DNA of 64,000 nt. Source: Owenia fusiformis (taxonomy: Eukaryota; Annelida; Polychaeta; Sabellida; Oweniidae). The stretch is taken from positions 32,524,740 to 32,588,739 of the forward strand of contig CAIIXF020000009.1 of the NCBI GenBank assembly GCA_903813345.2, read 5' to 3'. Below, piece after piece: positions 13,083 to 26,400 of the stretch; position 1 is the first letter of the stretch, and each line of letters begins with the position of its first letter. The notes below the pieces were generated by a model. That model saw nothing but the letters and a program-made list of their open reading frames with translations, was not told the origin of the DNA and did not search any database. Both the position numbers and the translations under genes were made by a program.

Positions 13083-15853
13083 ATGACTGGAAATGCTCAA
13101 GATATTCCGTCTGAAAAGAAGGTAAGAGACATAAATAAACATTAGAAGTAACAGAATAATATATATAAAAATGATTCAATTTGTGTTAAGCTTTAATATC
13201 TGGCCTGCTTGACGATTTACAAAGTTGTCTAATTAACCATTTCATCATCAAGGGGTGAATTTAGTGATTTACAATTTTATTTAAAATATCATTTTCTATA
13301 AAGAATTCAAAAATGCAAAGGTTGCAAATGTTATTCAATAATATTCTTATACAATGATGGAGGCTTTAATAAAAAAAAGTGTAGGACGTATGATTTTTTC
13401 CGAAAATGCTTGCACCTTTGGTGGGAGGGGTTTAATGAGGAGCACCGTTTTGAGAAATATACTTAAGGTATAGTATTTTCAAAATATCTTACACACGGCA
13501 TTTCACATTTTGCATTTCCATTTAAATTTAAATCCATAGTTCTCAACCTGAAATTTTGAAAAATCTGGAATAACTTTTTCTAAAATTCTGGATTTCTGGC
13601 TTGTAGAAAAAAAATTACGGGTTTTCAGGGCTCAATGTTTCAGATACGATTAAAGGTTTGCGCTGTTATATTCAATCTTTTTATACAACTCAGTATAATA
13701 CATTCTTTCTAATTATATAAAAGGAAACCTCTTGTACAATATTTTCAGTTAAGAGACTTTCCCATTACATGGCTGAGGAAAAACCTTACAATAATAATAG
13801 CACATGACATTGACCATGATGGCTATCCAGGCTACAATGATTTCATGACAATAGCACAGAGATTAATCAAGCATGGTAAATATTTTTATCATCGGATGCT
13901 TTATAAAAACAATTACTTATTTCTCAAACATCATAGAATATTTTTTATATATTCTGAAAGACCAGTAGATGGAAAATTGTATTAGGTGAAGGTCTTTCAC
14001 AATGGCAAAAAACACATTTTAGCTCTGTATAAGAGATCATATTTTATCAACTCATTTATAATTTTTGAACATCTCATGATAGAAATAACGAGGCAGTCTT
14101 ATTTTCTTTTTTTAAAATCATTCCACCCATGACATGACATGACACTACATTTGAAATTTATACTCAGTAGAGGTCCTATAACCATGGGATATCAGTCGTT
14201 AACGTCTGGACCAAATCTGATAACTGTTTTTGAGTTATCATGAATTGTATACTATAATGGAGTTTTTACAAAAATATGTTGGCCATTTTGAACTGAGCAG
14301 TTGTATTGGATTCCTTTTAGAACAGTTCTATTCCCCCAAGACATTGGCCCTTAATATTTGGACCAATTTAATAACTGGTATCAAAGTCATCAGAGATTAT
14401 TTTCATGAAAAATGGAGGCCATTTTGAATTCAGTGGCCATCTTTAGAATATTTTCTTGAGAAGAGGTCTCATTGTGTAAAATTTGAACCAGATTCATTTT
14501 TTACAAAAAATGGTAGACATTCTGAATTCAAAAGCCATTTGGACCAGATGTCCTTGCTTATAAAAATACTTTATCCATGAGGATCATTATTATATTTTGA
14601 AAATTTCATGGAACATGGTTGCATTGCTTAAAGGCAGAATCAGATCTATAGGGGGTGACAAAATTACAAGCAACGTGCATAATTGACCTAGCAATCTATT
14701 CCTTACAATATCAAATACAATATCTCCCAAAAGATTCACAATATGTTATAAATTGGTGAAGTTATTAATGATTCAAATTGCAAAAATGGGTGAAAAACGT
14801 TTAAATTCTCCCAAATAATAAGAATGGTAACCATTCTTATAGAAAAATAATACATTATTGTAAAAATCTTTCGTTCTCCTTGAATAAAGTATGCACTTTT
14901 GTGATTTTTAGAAAATAGACATGACAAGGAATGGCCTGAGCCAAAAATATTCTAAAATTGAGAGAATTTTATGTTTAGCCTGCTCGCTATCTCTGATTCT
15001 CTCTTTAAATATTCACATTCATTTTCAGGTAACGTCAAGGGAAAAGCTGCAGATGATGTTATTGAGTTCTTCCGCTCATATGCAAAGCCACCAAAAGATG
15101 GAGCTAGGTCAGAAATAATGGGCAAGAGATCCTTGGGAGAATTTGTAACTGCAGCCTGGAAGGCTGAACATAACCCAGGTGTAATAGATCTGTTGCGATC
15201 TAAATATTCAAGAATGTTCAAGGTAACCCCTAATTAAGTGTTTGTATTCAATGGGTCTCTACTTAGATGTGACAAGCAAAACATGAACATTTGTATGGTT
15301 GAATGCAAAGACAAGTCCCAAACTGCACTTTAACAGGATATGACAACACACAACTTTTATTGTAAAAATTTGCTGGGAATATACACTTTTTTTAAGTGTC
15401 ACCCACTCATGCTTTGTATATTTGTGTGAATTCAAAAAAAGGAAATAAACATTAACATAAAATGAGTCTATGCAATACCTATTGATCAACCTGATATATC
15501 ATTCACTCAATCACATTGCTATTCTAGATTATCCATACAGTTTTATCTTTATGATATCTTCAATGCAATATAATATTACCATATTTTATCGATAGTTCAC
15601 AATACCCTTTTCATATATGTTACAGATATTTGATTTGGACTCCTCTGGTTACATAACATTTGACGAATACTTGGTTTTCTGGCGCGTGTATGACCTTGAC
15701 CTACGCTTTGCAAAGATGCAGTTTGACTACATGGATACAGATGGCGATGGTAAGATATCCGAGGAAGAATTTGTAAATGCTGCTGTGGATTACTACACAT
15801 CTTTGGATGCCGATACTCCTAATCGCTTTTATGGACCTTTAATAAACTATTAA
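13083..15853 (+). CDS. Sarcoplasmic calcium-binding protein-like EF-hand protein, four exons, complete
   Basis: Exons 13083-13121, 13749-13875, 15029-15222 and 15626-15853 join in frame (phases 0, 1, 0) with GT-AG introns and encode 195 residues, the usual size for sarcoplasmic calcium-binding protein (SCP) and calexcitin. Three EF-hand loops are visible. EF1 is at residues 33-44 (DIDHDGYPGYND, with Asp rather than Glu at position 12). EF3 is at 123-134 (DLDSSGYITFDE). EF4 is at 157-168 (DTDGDGKISEEE). The EF2 position (about 83-94) has lost its acidic ligands. A degenerate second hand with three working ones is typical of this family. No signal peptide or membrane segment is seen, so it is probably a cytosolic Ca2+ buffer of muscle or neurons. 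The start is the first ATG before a good donor. The last ten codons and stop lie in a roughly 108-bp tandem array, and an AATAAA overlaps the end of the CDS. Calexcitin is the main alternative name. Confidence 0.85.
13122..15625 (+). other. Introns of the SCP-like gene
   Basis: Intron 1 (13122-13748) and intron 3 (15223-15625) show only AT-rich sequence and splice signals. Intron 2 (13876-15028) holds diverged repeats at about 14160-14640, in which a segment like ATGG-GGCCATTTTGAATTC recurs about every 130-160 bp. These resemble the AAAATGGC modules of the 162-bp array at 6.4 kb. ORFs there are not supported as exons. Confidence 0.5.
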
Positions 15854-16151
15854 AATCACAACTTTAAGACACGGACGTTCAGACAGAAAGAAGCTTATAA
15901 TATGGCCCTACATTATAGCTACTCCTTAATGCCTTCTATAGACCATTAATAAAATATTAAAATCACAACTTTAAGACATGGACTTACAGACAGAGAGAGG
16001 CTTATAATATGGCCCAACATTATATAGCTACTCCTTAATTGCTTCTATGGACCTTTAATAAACTATTAAAATCACCAATTTAAGACATGGACGTACAGAC
16101 AGACAGAGGCTGACAATATAACCCCACACTGACTATATGGTGGGGACATAA
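15827..16151 (+). repeat. Three-copy ~108-bp tandem array containing the SCP-like gene's stop codon, ending in a family-B MITE terminus
   Basis: Copies start near 15827, 15934 and 16043. Each repeats the last codons of the EF-hand gene (TATGGACC, then TTAATAAA, then CTATTAAAATCAC) followed by a GGAC-TTACAGACAGA stretch. The third copy ends in GGTGGGGACATA, the terminal sequence of the family-B MITE at 6.3-8.6 kb. AATAAA occurs in every copy (15841 in the first), so each copy could supply a polyadenylation signal. Copies 2 and 3 carry a truncated out-of-context exon tail. Confidence 0.8.
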
Positions 16152-17339
16152 TAAGGCAATTAGGTTATCCTCACCTGGTTACTCAAAATACTAATCTGTT
16201 TTATAAATAGGTCAGAAGGAACATTGCTTTCAACTAATGTGTCACATCTAATTCAGCCGCCAATTAGTTTTATACAATAATAATCTAGGTAGATAAAAGG
16301 ATATCTCCAAGAAATGTTAGATATTCTATTACATTATTCTTAATAAGGAACAGAACACCTATTATCACCATTGCTCAATAAATTGATACCTCTTAAAGAA
16401 TTTTGATACTTTAAAGAATTTTAAGATAAATATATACAGGAATAAAGAATTGGGAACTGAGAAGAACTTTGAGGTTCTTCAATTCTTGCAAAAATCACTT
16501 GTACAAAGGAGTTTAAATTGTCAATACATATTATGATAATTTATCTGATATCTGGGAATATCAATAATCAACGAACCCTGGTACACCTGTAGCTTACACG
16601 TTAGAGCCAGACGAATCACATCTGTGATTAATTCACCTAGTTTTACCTTTCATTAAAATGCTTCTATTATTTTAAATGAAGTGGAATGGAAGAAAACAGA
16701 AAAACATGTGATCAATATTAATTATACTGAATATTAAGATACAAATGTTTAACACTACTAATGCATTGTAAATAATAATTATGATGTAATTAAAGTTGTT
16801 TTTCAATAATATGTTTTTATTATTCATTGGAAATAAACTGGTAATACACTGTGAAATGACTGTTAATTGTCACATTTATGACATCAAAAGAGACAATAAA
16901 AGATATAAAGAATGCAAAATCACATCAACGATTTCACTTAAGAATGAAAAAGCGACAAACATATACAAGATACATGTACATGCAGACATTTAGACCTATT
17001 GACCAAGTTTCTGAATTGTACTTAATGCTCCCTGAGGAATCAGACTGAAACATGTCATGTAATCCCATGCCAAAATGAGAATGTTTATCTATCGTGCAAT
17101 CTACCTTCAATTCCGGGATTGGTAATTATTACAAGATGAATTTCATACCTGGTGCCCATTGGGTATAACACTGATTGGCTTTCAGTGCAGGAGTGTTTTG
17201 GCTTGCTTCACAAGAACCAAATTATAGAATTGTATTTTGACTTCTTCCTTCATCTGATTAAACATCTCAATTCCACGAATCCCAAGTTGAAGCAGATACG
17301 GAGATCAGAGACATGGTGATATGCAAGATTAATAACTGA

Positions 17340-17548
17340 CAAGGCATTAACATGCAAAATGTCACCACCTTCCATTTGTTACAGACCCGACCATCAACCA
17401 ACGAATACCATCCACATAAAAGTTGGATACTATAACAATAAATCATCACATGCCATTTGTTACAGATGCAGACCACCAACCACTGAACACTATTCACATA
17501 AAAGTTTGTAACTATAACAATATATCACTACTTCTTGTAGTGAAATAA
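17340..17548. mobile_element. Family-A MITE, two fused copies
   Basis: The CCATTTGTTACAGA module occurs twice (about 17372 and 17452), and the ATCACTACTTCTTGTAGTGA terminus once. Confidence 0.7.
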
Positions 17549-18847
17549 AAAATAGTATTGATTTAATAATTGATACGCTTCATAAATCTTTTTCCATTTT
17601 TGTGCTATAAGTATTCACAATGTAACCTTTTTAGAATTAGCTGAATTCTATTAGATTATTATACTAAATTGAACTCCAGATGGCACCCACAAACGTAGAC
17701 AATTTAGGTTAATTGGAATGTTTTGCGGATACAACATATCAGTTAATAGACTACTTGCGACTTCCTCAATGCTCTAACAATGTGAACTATTTAATGAGAA
17801 TAAACAGGAAACAGTTGAAGTCCCTATCTCATTTCAGATCTCTTCATGGTTTAAACCTATTATTCTTTACATGTTCTGATAAGTAGAATAAATGTCAAAA
17901 GAAATATAAAATTTTTAAACCAATGTGCGCTCTATAAATAATTGTACATATTTGTAGAGGATGAACAAATACTATGTTTCAACAAAAAAACTATGTTTCT
18001 ACAAGAATACTGCATTTCTTCAAAAATACTCAGTTTCCCTGAGCAAAGTTTTTAGATTTTTTAGAAAATGAACATGAAAATGAACAACGTATTATACAAG
18101 GGGCGATCCATATATTCTGATAAAAATGCTCTCATTTTGTGTTTTTTTCACATATCCCTCTTATTTTCTCCGAAAATGTAGAATATGTAATTACACATAC
18201 AATGCTTAAATATTGTAGCTATGTCTTAAATTAATTTTGAGATAAGGTTGCAATGGTAACCTGTATTTAGAGTAGGCAGGTCAATTGAATTATAATGTTT
18301 AAAAGCCAAATGTTAATGCAAATTTAGACAAGCCATAAGAATTACATATTTCTGAGAAAACTATTCCATAAATCTAACCAACAGTGTAGTCACATTAATA
18401 ACTGATGACAAAGTAAGAGCTCTTTAAATATCATTTGTCAAAAGAAAACAATGGAATAAGAAGAAGATATGAGTTCAGGATTTACAGGTAAACCATGTCA
18501 AGTAAGTAAACACAGGCAAAGCAACTAGTTGTTTTATTTTCACTATCACTATATCACCCCATTCAGCTCAGGGATTTCATTAGCAGCAAGTAACAGGCGA
18601 TTTTCACTGGTTGTTTTTAGGGACTTTTCAACTTTTCAAAGTTGAATTCCATTCTAATAATTTTGCCTGTTGTTTAAATTTAACCCCTGCAAATCAACTC
18701 ACAAAAAGTCGAGGACACCATTAAAAAAATGTGACCAGTTGCAATCAACAAACTGCTAAAAACAACCTGTACAACCTTTGTAAATTCTTCATCAAAGGAC
18801 TTAATTATTTTTCAATAGAAAAAGTGAAATACCATTGGACCAAGGAT

Positions 18848-18993
18848 GAACTATGTCAACCTATCACAGCTATTTACAATGAATGTCAACCTATGATAGC
18901 TATTTACAATGAATGTCAACCTATGACAGCTATTTACAATGAATGTCAACCTATGACAGCTATTTACAATGAATGTCAACCTAATTTGACACC
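18848..18993 (+). repeat. 30-bp tandem repeat, five copies
   Basis: The unit TATTTACAATGAATGTCAAC plus CTATGACAGC has a length divisible by three, so both strands stay open (periodic NECQPM on the + strand). There is no other sign of coding. Confidence 0.9.
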
Positions 18994-19679
18994 TTTTTAC
19001 AATGAAGAGAGTAAGATAACCTAACAGGTTTACTCTAAATATCATTTATGAATTGTTATATGACGTCTATCAATCCTGAATCCTACAAAACATTTATCTT
19101 TCTCATCAAATGCTCAATAACTCTCAATAATAACCCACACAGCTCTTAATCTACGTCATCAAATCATCAATCTATTTGTAATCTTTAACATATTACATTA
19201 TCACTAACATGTTTTCATTACTTTGTCAGACAATGGTTACAGGATTTATTATCACAGAATACAAAGGAAAAAACTAGGAGGAATAAATAGTACTATGGAT
19301 ACTGGGCTCATTGAACAACCCATCAACCAATTGACTGAACAAGTGAGTGATTGATTGAAACAACTCACCATGGGATGTGAAAAAACCAAAAATCTATTTC
19401 ACCTCTATTCTACAAGTCTGATTCTGAAAGCATCCTAAAGCACTCTGTGTACAGTGATAAAAAAACATGGTTACGACTATTGAGATACAGAACTAATCAG
19501 ACAAATTAAAACAGGAAATAAACAATAGAAATGAGGTTTATGTGTCTAATTGAATTTGAGGTCACCTTATTCTCCTTGTATTATTACGATCAGATCTTAA
19601 TCCCATAATATCAGCACTTTCCTTCCAAAGCAGCAGGTGACTTTGACATAACCATTAAAAGTTACCCTGTGTGCATAGT

Positions 19680-19746
19680 CTACTTATAATGAATGAAGAC
19701 GAAGCTCACTTTAAGAAGCAAAGTCAAACGAATGCAAAGGGTAATT
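19680..19746 (-). repeat. Interspersed repeat copy (TTTGCATTCGTTTGACTT family)
   Basis: The reverse complement matches copies at 36590-36650 and 40262-40315: GCATTCGTTTGACTTTGCTT, then CTTAAA-GAG-GCT. Confidence 0.6.
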
Positions 19747-22700
19747 AAAGGTGTTTTCTGTTATGGAACTTTTGCCGTACAAGCTTTCTACCATGCAAAG
19801 GCCTAAATACTATGTATAAGAGGAACTAAGGTAGATCTGCATTTATGTAATTTTCATGAATATAATTCCTTTTAATTAATATTGACATATTATGCCTGAA
19901 AACATAGTTCAAAATCAAAACAATTCAATTAAATGGAATTTTAATGACATTTTCCTGGATAATAGTCATATGCATTAGATAAATTAGGGGCTATTAGATA
20001 ATTAGGGACTATGATATATCAGAATGATTGAACCACATACAATAACATACCATAGTGACGTAGCACATTGAAGTGCACCAGTGTATCAATAGTGGGGGAG
20101 TGAATGTTATTCTCTCAGCAGACAAATGCCACCACATCACACTTCAGAAGGCACTATTACAAATATAAATTGATGGAACGTTAGCAATAATAATTAACGA
20201 CATCGTCAAAATGCAATTATGTGGATTGATCTTTTATGTTTCTAGGTTATTGTAAATTGTCTTGCATGACTGGATTTACAAGTTTATATTATCCCTAAAG
20301 TGTAACATTTTTTTTAATAGGTTTATAATGTATTTCACATCTTTCTTAGTGCTCACAAACAAACATGTATCAAGATATATGATTATATACATGTATGTAT
20401 ATTAAAATAAATAAATTATTGTTTTGTACAATGTCCTATCATATTTGCATGTTGTTCTGTTTATTATTATCTAAACAGTATGATTATGTTTTATGTCTTC
20501 TTCACCTAATTCTAAATGCAAGATCCGGGTAAAATAGATTACATTGCAATTTAGATTTGCGTTGAACTTTACATACAACGGTCTGTTGTATTTGCAACTC
20601 GATCTGTTTATAATAATATCCAACTCGGTATAGTAGGCCTATTTTGGCATCTGACATGCTATTTGAATTGAATATGTTTTGGGGTTAAGTTATTCCTTTC
20701 CCACAGCGTCAATCGAATATCACAATATTTTGTCTGAAGAAAAATGTACATTTTAACCCGGTACAAAAACATTACGAAAGATTAGGTCCGGGGGTTGAAA
20801 TAGATTGATAACTATCTGGAGATTTCAATTCCCAATGAAAGAAGCAATCTGATTTAATGAATTAAAGAAAGGAAAAAAGATGAAAAACATAAATAAATCA
20901 TTTATGACATCATAGCATTTTGATTGATGGCTAACAAAAACAATAATCAGGGGTGAAATAATATTTCAATTTATTACTGAAAGGGAATCATTTCAAAAGT
21001 ATCTTAACGAGAACAGATAAATATTGAACATGGATTAAATCTTCGAGAATATCTTTCAATTAAATAAACAGGGGATTTCTTATAATCTATCGGGATAGAT
21101 CTGGAGTTATTGATGACCAATCTCTGAAAAAGACACGGATGTTTTGATGATTTTCAGAATCGGGCTTCAGTAAGGTCAAACTAATTTGTAATCTAAAACA
21201 ATTGTCGAACTCATTCATCATCGTAAAAATCCCTCTCATAAAGGCTTCTCTAATAGACAATAACATTGTGTCTGTCCAAGCTATTTAAAGAACAGTTCTA
21301 CGGAGGTTTGTATTTAGGAATCTGATTTATCTCCCCTGATATAAAATCAGCATATTTGGAGAACTGATTACTCCCCAATACGAAAATTAACATATTGGGG
21401 AATAATATGTTTACTTTCCCTAATAGGGTGTTGAATAAGGCATAATCCACTTCCCTATGTCTCCTCTTGTCGTCCCATATAAGGATATCAAAACATCAAA
21501 AGTTAGGAGAACCTCAGTGTCAACTTAGAGGGCTGGCCTATATAAAGATTTGCATATTTGCAGTTATCAACTACAGTCCCTCATACAAATATTTTTTTTG
21601 TACAACCATTTAATAATTAAATATAACCTTTAATATCAAAAAGAAAAAAAGCTCTAGTTCAGTCTGTGAGGGATGACCATATAAAAGCAGACATAAATGT
21701 TGACTACTATCACCTGGCTAAATAACTACTTTCAAGGATTATCAGGAAAATATCCAAATATGTGTTAAGTATCATTTAAATGATTATAGAAATCGCCAGG
21801 TAAATAAATTGTAAGGTTTCAAGTTCAAATCCTTTGTTATATTGGCTACGGCTGCAAACGTTATTTCAAAGACAAAGCAGCAGATCCATAATTGATGGCT
21901 TTGGGCATTACGACTTCCGCCTTAACAACAAGAAATCAAATGAACTTCAATAGAACACTATAATCTCATGACAAGCACCATTCTTACTAAGCCAATAAAT
22001 GTAAATGAAACCGAAGATAAACCTTAACAATTCAGTTGTCTCCCAAGCCGTAATTACATGTACCTATCAGCTTTCATCGACTCAAATCAATGCCAATCTC
22101 TCTGAAATCTAAAAAAGTGGCTGATTTTTAAGAATTCTTTACATTTTTGGGGTCTCAGCTACATGTTCTGTGACTTAAGCCTTAGTAACTCCACTCGATT
22201 TCTCTCAATTTTGAGTTAAAAATATAGCTGTTATATTCTTTGAAGGGCTTACTATTGACTCAGTTTTGATTGATACTATTGCTATCATTAAGATCTCGTA
22301 CTTCCTTTGTGCTGCAATAGAACAATTCCTTTACGTAACATAAGTAATATAGTAAAGAAAACCTAAAAGTGATGTTGATGAATATTGATGAGAAATATTA
22401 TGGAGATTATATGAGCATTTTCTTCATCGTTGTTTTTGTTGATTACTGAACATGAAAATGTAATCATCAGAAATAAGACAGAAATAAAAGGATAAAGACA
22501 TAAAGCAAGGTCAGAGTGATCTTTAATAGAGACTGGTGATTTACATTCCTTCAGAAATCGCCAAACAAAGGGGAAAAGCCAAAGTATGTAATCCTTGATG
22601 TAGTTTTATCGCCCTCCTCCTTTATACCATCTCATAAGACGAACATTGTGTAATACATCTAGTTTTCAGGTAATCATGAAATAAGTGCAATGGAAAAATA

Positions 22701-23282
22701 CCAATCAAGGGTTCTAAAGCCTCAATACATACTACTTCCAATATACAGACACCTAGTGACATCTTTAAATTATTACTGACTTTAAAAACATGTAACATTT
22801 CTCTCTGTATACCTAAACTGAATGTAAGTACATGTTACACTAATATTGTATACAGATTACAATGAGAGTTCACTATACAAAGGTTTTGTATCACTTCTCT
22901 AAATCATAATATAATTCATTACAACAACGATAGAATCAAAATATGTGAGAATGGACACCCTTTGGCAATTAATGTGAAAGTTAATTTGCATTTGTTTTCC
23001 TGTTCCTAATTTGATAATTTAAGGCTAGAATCAGAGATAAGGTAACAATGTGCTCTTCTTACATCCCTAACATAATATATCTCTTAAGTTATCCATGACA
23101 GTATGTGATCTACATATATTATCTATTTAAAAATTGAACATATATATATAAACACCTAAATGTTGAAAGCTATGACTTCTTTGGAATCCAGTATGAATTT
23201 TGAAGATTTTTTAGAATCTAGAAAAATAACATGAGCTCAAAACATTCTGAATTGAGAAAATTTTGATCCCCTTAAGTATATA

Positions 23283-23395
23283 GACACCATTATGATTAAC
23301 CGTGAAATATCATTTCTTCTCAGTCTTGAGATGTTTCTAGTGCAACAGAAAGATGCCATGAGTATCAGAATGCATAAACTCCATGACAGCCTCAA
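23283..23395 (+). repeat. Interspersed repeat copy (CATTTCTTCTCAGTC family)
   Basis: ATCATTTCTTCTCAGTCTTG then AACAGAAAGATGCCATGAGT matches 38060-38140 and, more weakly, 52325-52410. Confidence 0.6.
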
Positions 23396-23438
23396 ATGAT
23401 GATTAAACAAAATATTGCCCCTCACTTTCCTTACTCAC

Positions 23439-26400
23439 CTCTTATTTTTTGTTTGTAGAATCAGATTCTCATTTCTCAAACGTTTTGTGAAGAACTTAAG
23501 CAATTTACTTTCTTTTGGTATCTTCTCATTTTGTGTAAAAGGTTTCACTTTGGTTTTAGATTCCTTCATAGCTACTGGTGCCATTACATATTTTACATCT
23601 CAAATGAAAAAAAGAATCCAACATATCCCGTCAAAAAATGAATTCTGCAATTCACTTCACTTTATCCCATCAATAGATTTTTAATACTTTATTCAAGTTT
23701 TCGGAACAATTCACCATCTATAAGACAGAATTGACTGGTTTCTACATATTCCCATGGGTCTAAGCAAGGGGTAAGATGAAAGCAGAATTCCCTCATATAA
23801 AATATCCAAAACACACATGTCTTGATCAACAAAACAGAGTAAAAACAAATAATCTAGATAATAGCGAATAATCAGGCTAAAAAGAATACTATAAGTAATA
23901 TAAAATTTCCAGAAAACTTAACATTTATTCTGGTTTTGCAAAATATGGAGTGAAAAAAGCATGATCATTTTTGAAATAAATTCTTGGGTATCAGTTAGTC
24001 AACTATAGTCAGATACAATATGTAAATATCATGTAATACTGGAGATTAGGATATGGCCCCCAGTCAAACCTTCAATAAGTTATATAAAATACAAGAAATA
24101 CACAAACCTTAATCTCAGATAATCTACAAAAATGACACTCAACCGAAAAATCCCATTGTACCTTTGAAACATCAAAACAGTTTGTTTTTAAAATAATAAC
24201 GTACGGAGTTTTAACGGTTATTCAAATTACAGATGGTATCAAATTCAAATCTAAATATGGCAGAAATTGTAAATAGGTATAATGTTGCATTAAATCAACT
24301 AGGGGGTAAACATCACAGATTATTTGTGATAAAAACTGCTCATGTGTTATAATCTACAATAAATCATGAAAATATTTTAAATAACTTAAAATATAATTTC
24401 AAGTAACATGGCATTTATAAATGTACATTATGTGATGAGTAATGTGTATAACATGAAAATTAACGGTTTAAGATTACACTTTTAAAATATGAGGAGTTAA
24501 AAAAATTGTATTGATATAAAAAAATCTTACACCTATTTAGTTTTGATATTCAAAATAAATATTTTTCGTTGGTCCAGGTAAAATATCAAAGGATCATCTG
24601 AAATTTGATTTTTGAGCCTGACTGTTTTACTATGAGCAAGATAAATCTAAGGCCGAGGGTTGAACAAAATGCAATTAACAATCAAAACGGCGGATTGGCC
24701 AAAATTCCACTGTTGAATTTTCTGTAATTTAGGAGACTTGTATTTAGGCAAACTCGCTTACCAGTATGATTTTCATACCTTGGTTATCCAAAGTGGTATT
24801 TAGGTGCAAGTTATCTGACTTGTCATACTGCATACATGTGCTGCCATCTTTTCAACACAACAAAGTCTATTTCCACCAATCTCCATCATTTGGAAAGCCT
24901 TAACAAGTACCATGTACGATCGTTGAATGCAAATAAGATATAATACTCACGCCTTGTTCATTTCTACAGCTGATACAGGAATATCCTCATCTTCAAAACC
25001 ATCATAGACCTTCAGGCTGTTGTCCAAAGATTCATGCGTATTTTTCTTTGGAGCGAAATCTTCAAATTCATACAGTTCTGGCTCATTTTGGGTATCATCA
25101 CTGCAAGTAGAATGACAGTTTTAATATGGCATGGTATGGTATGGTATGGTATGGTATAGTATGGTATGGTATGGTATGGTATGGTATGGTATGGTATGGT
25201 ATGGTATGGTATGGTATGGTATGGTATGGTATGGTATGGTTCTTTATTTCCTCCAATTTACCACTTTGTTTTAATAGCAGCAACACTCAAAAATGATGAC
25301 TAACTTTTTTGACCAACTCATTTTGAAACAAGGCATTGCAAATGTCACCACTTGCCATTTGTTACAGATGCTGAATGCCACCAACCACCAAACTCTGTCA
25401 CAGAAAGGTTGGAGACTACAACAATATATCACCACTTGTGATAGCAAGTGACATAAAACTGTCCTAAATTAACTATTACTAAGCAATTGTTTAAAAGAAC
25501 TCTATGAAAGTAAAAACTAAGCATAAAATATAATATGCATTCCTATTTTATAATTTCTATATTGGGAAATGCGTATTACTTTATTGCTCGTAAATTAGAA
25601 ATCGAAACACTTAGACTTTAGTAAAAGCTATTAGAGTGGCACATACATTACCAATAGTATCAGAAAAGTCAAAACTGACATAAAATATGAAGTTAACTTG
25701 ACCTACTCTTAAACTCTACGTCAATTACATAAGAGGAAAATCTATTTTCTGTGTCTCTGAGTCAATCATCCAGATTTTCTGACTTTTATATCAGATAACT
25801 TCAATGAGCTTTATTGACTTAAATCTTGACATTTTCCATCATTTTTTGACTTTTCAAGTTCAAAGAAGAAGTTACTGTTTAATATTATATATCTCATATG
25901 TATTCTAGATGCTCATTGGCTTATTCGTGGTCACATGATATGAAATCGATGAACTAATTCCCTAAGAAGTCCTAAATCGCTGCCACATAATAATACCATG
26001 ATAGGCCATGCCATGACTTTTCTTCATAAGTATGGGTTATTCCTATTCCCATCTTAAATTAGACAAGGCATTAACATGCAAATGTCACCACCTGCCACTT
26101 GTTACAGATACCAAATACAAAACACTGACAACCATACACCGACTGCCGAACACCATCCACAAAAAAGTTGGAGACCAAAACAAAATGTCATAACTTCTGG
26201 TGGTGACGTAATAAAAATAAGGAGCTAAAAGTGGTATCATCATATTATTGTTAAATAAGAGCATCTTGCACTGCATGTTTTTATATCTAGTCTTTTTAGT
26301 TTTTATATTCAATTCATACCAAAGTTGGACAAAGTCTAATCTAAATTTTTTATAATTTATTTCATTTATGCTTTGGTCACATTTGCTCCGATTTTCACTA

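Larger units (their letters stand above)
16152..23438. other. Spacer between the SCP-like gene and the minus-strand gene
   Basis: Contains one fused MITE, one tandem repeat and two interspersed repeats listed separately. The missing 3' exons of the minus-strand gene probably lie here. The best fragment is a minus-strand open stretch at 22553-22640 ending in TGA, whose phase does not fit. Nothing else is supported. Confidence 0.4.

Noticed and set aside
18731-19045. Open frames on both strands with NECQPM-type repeats
   Set aside because: A 30-bp tandem repeat (a multiple of three) keeps any stop-free frame open; no splice signals or family.
22553-22640. Possible last exon of the minus-strand gene (frame with TYFGFSPLFGDF then TGA)
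   Set aside because: The phase does not fit the 23439 donor, the acceptor is weak and no poly(A) signal is clear; kept only as a lead.
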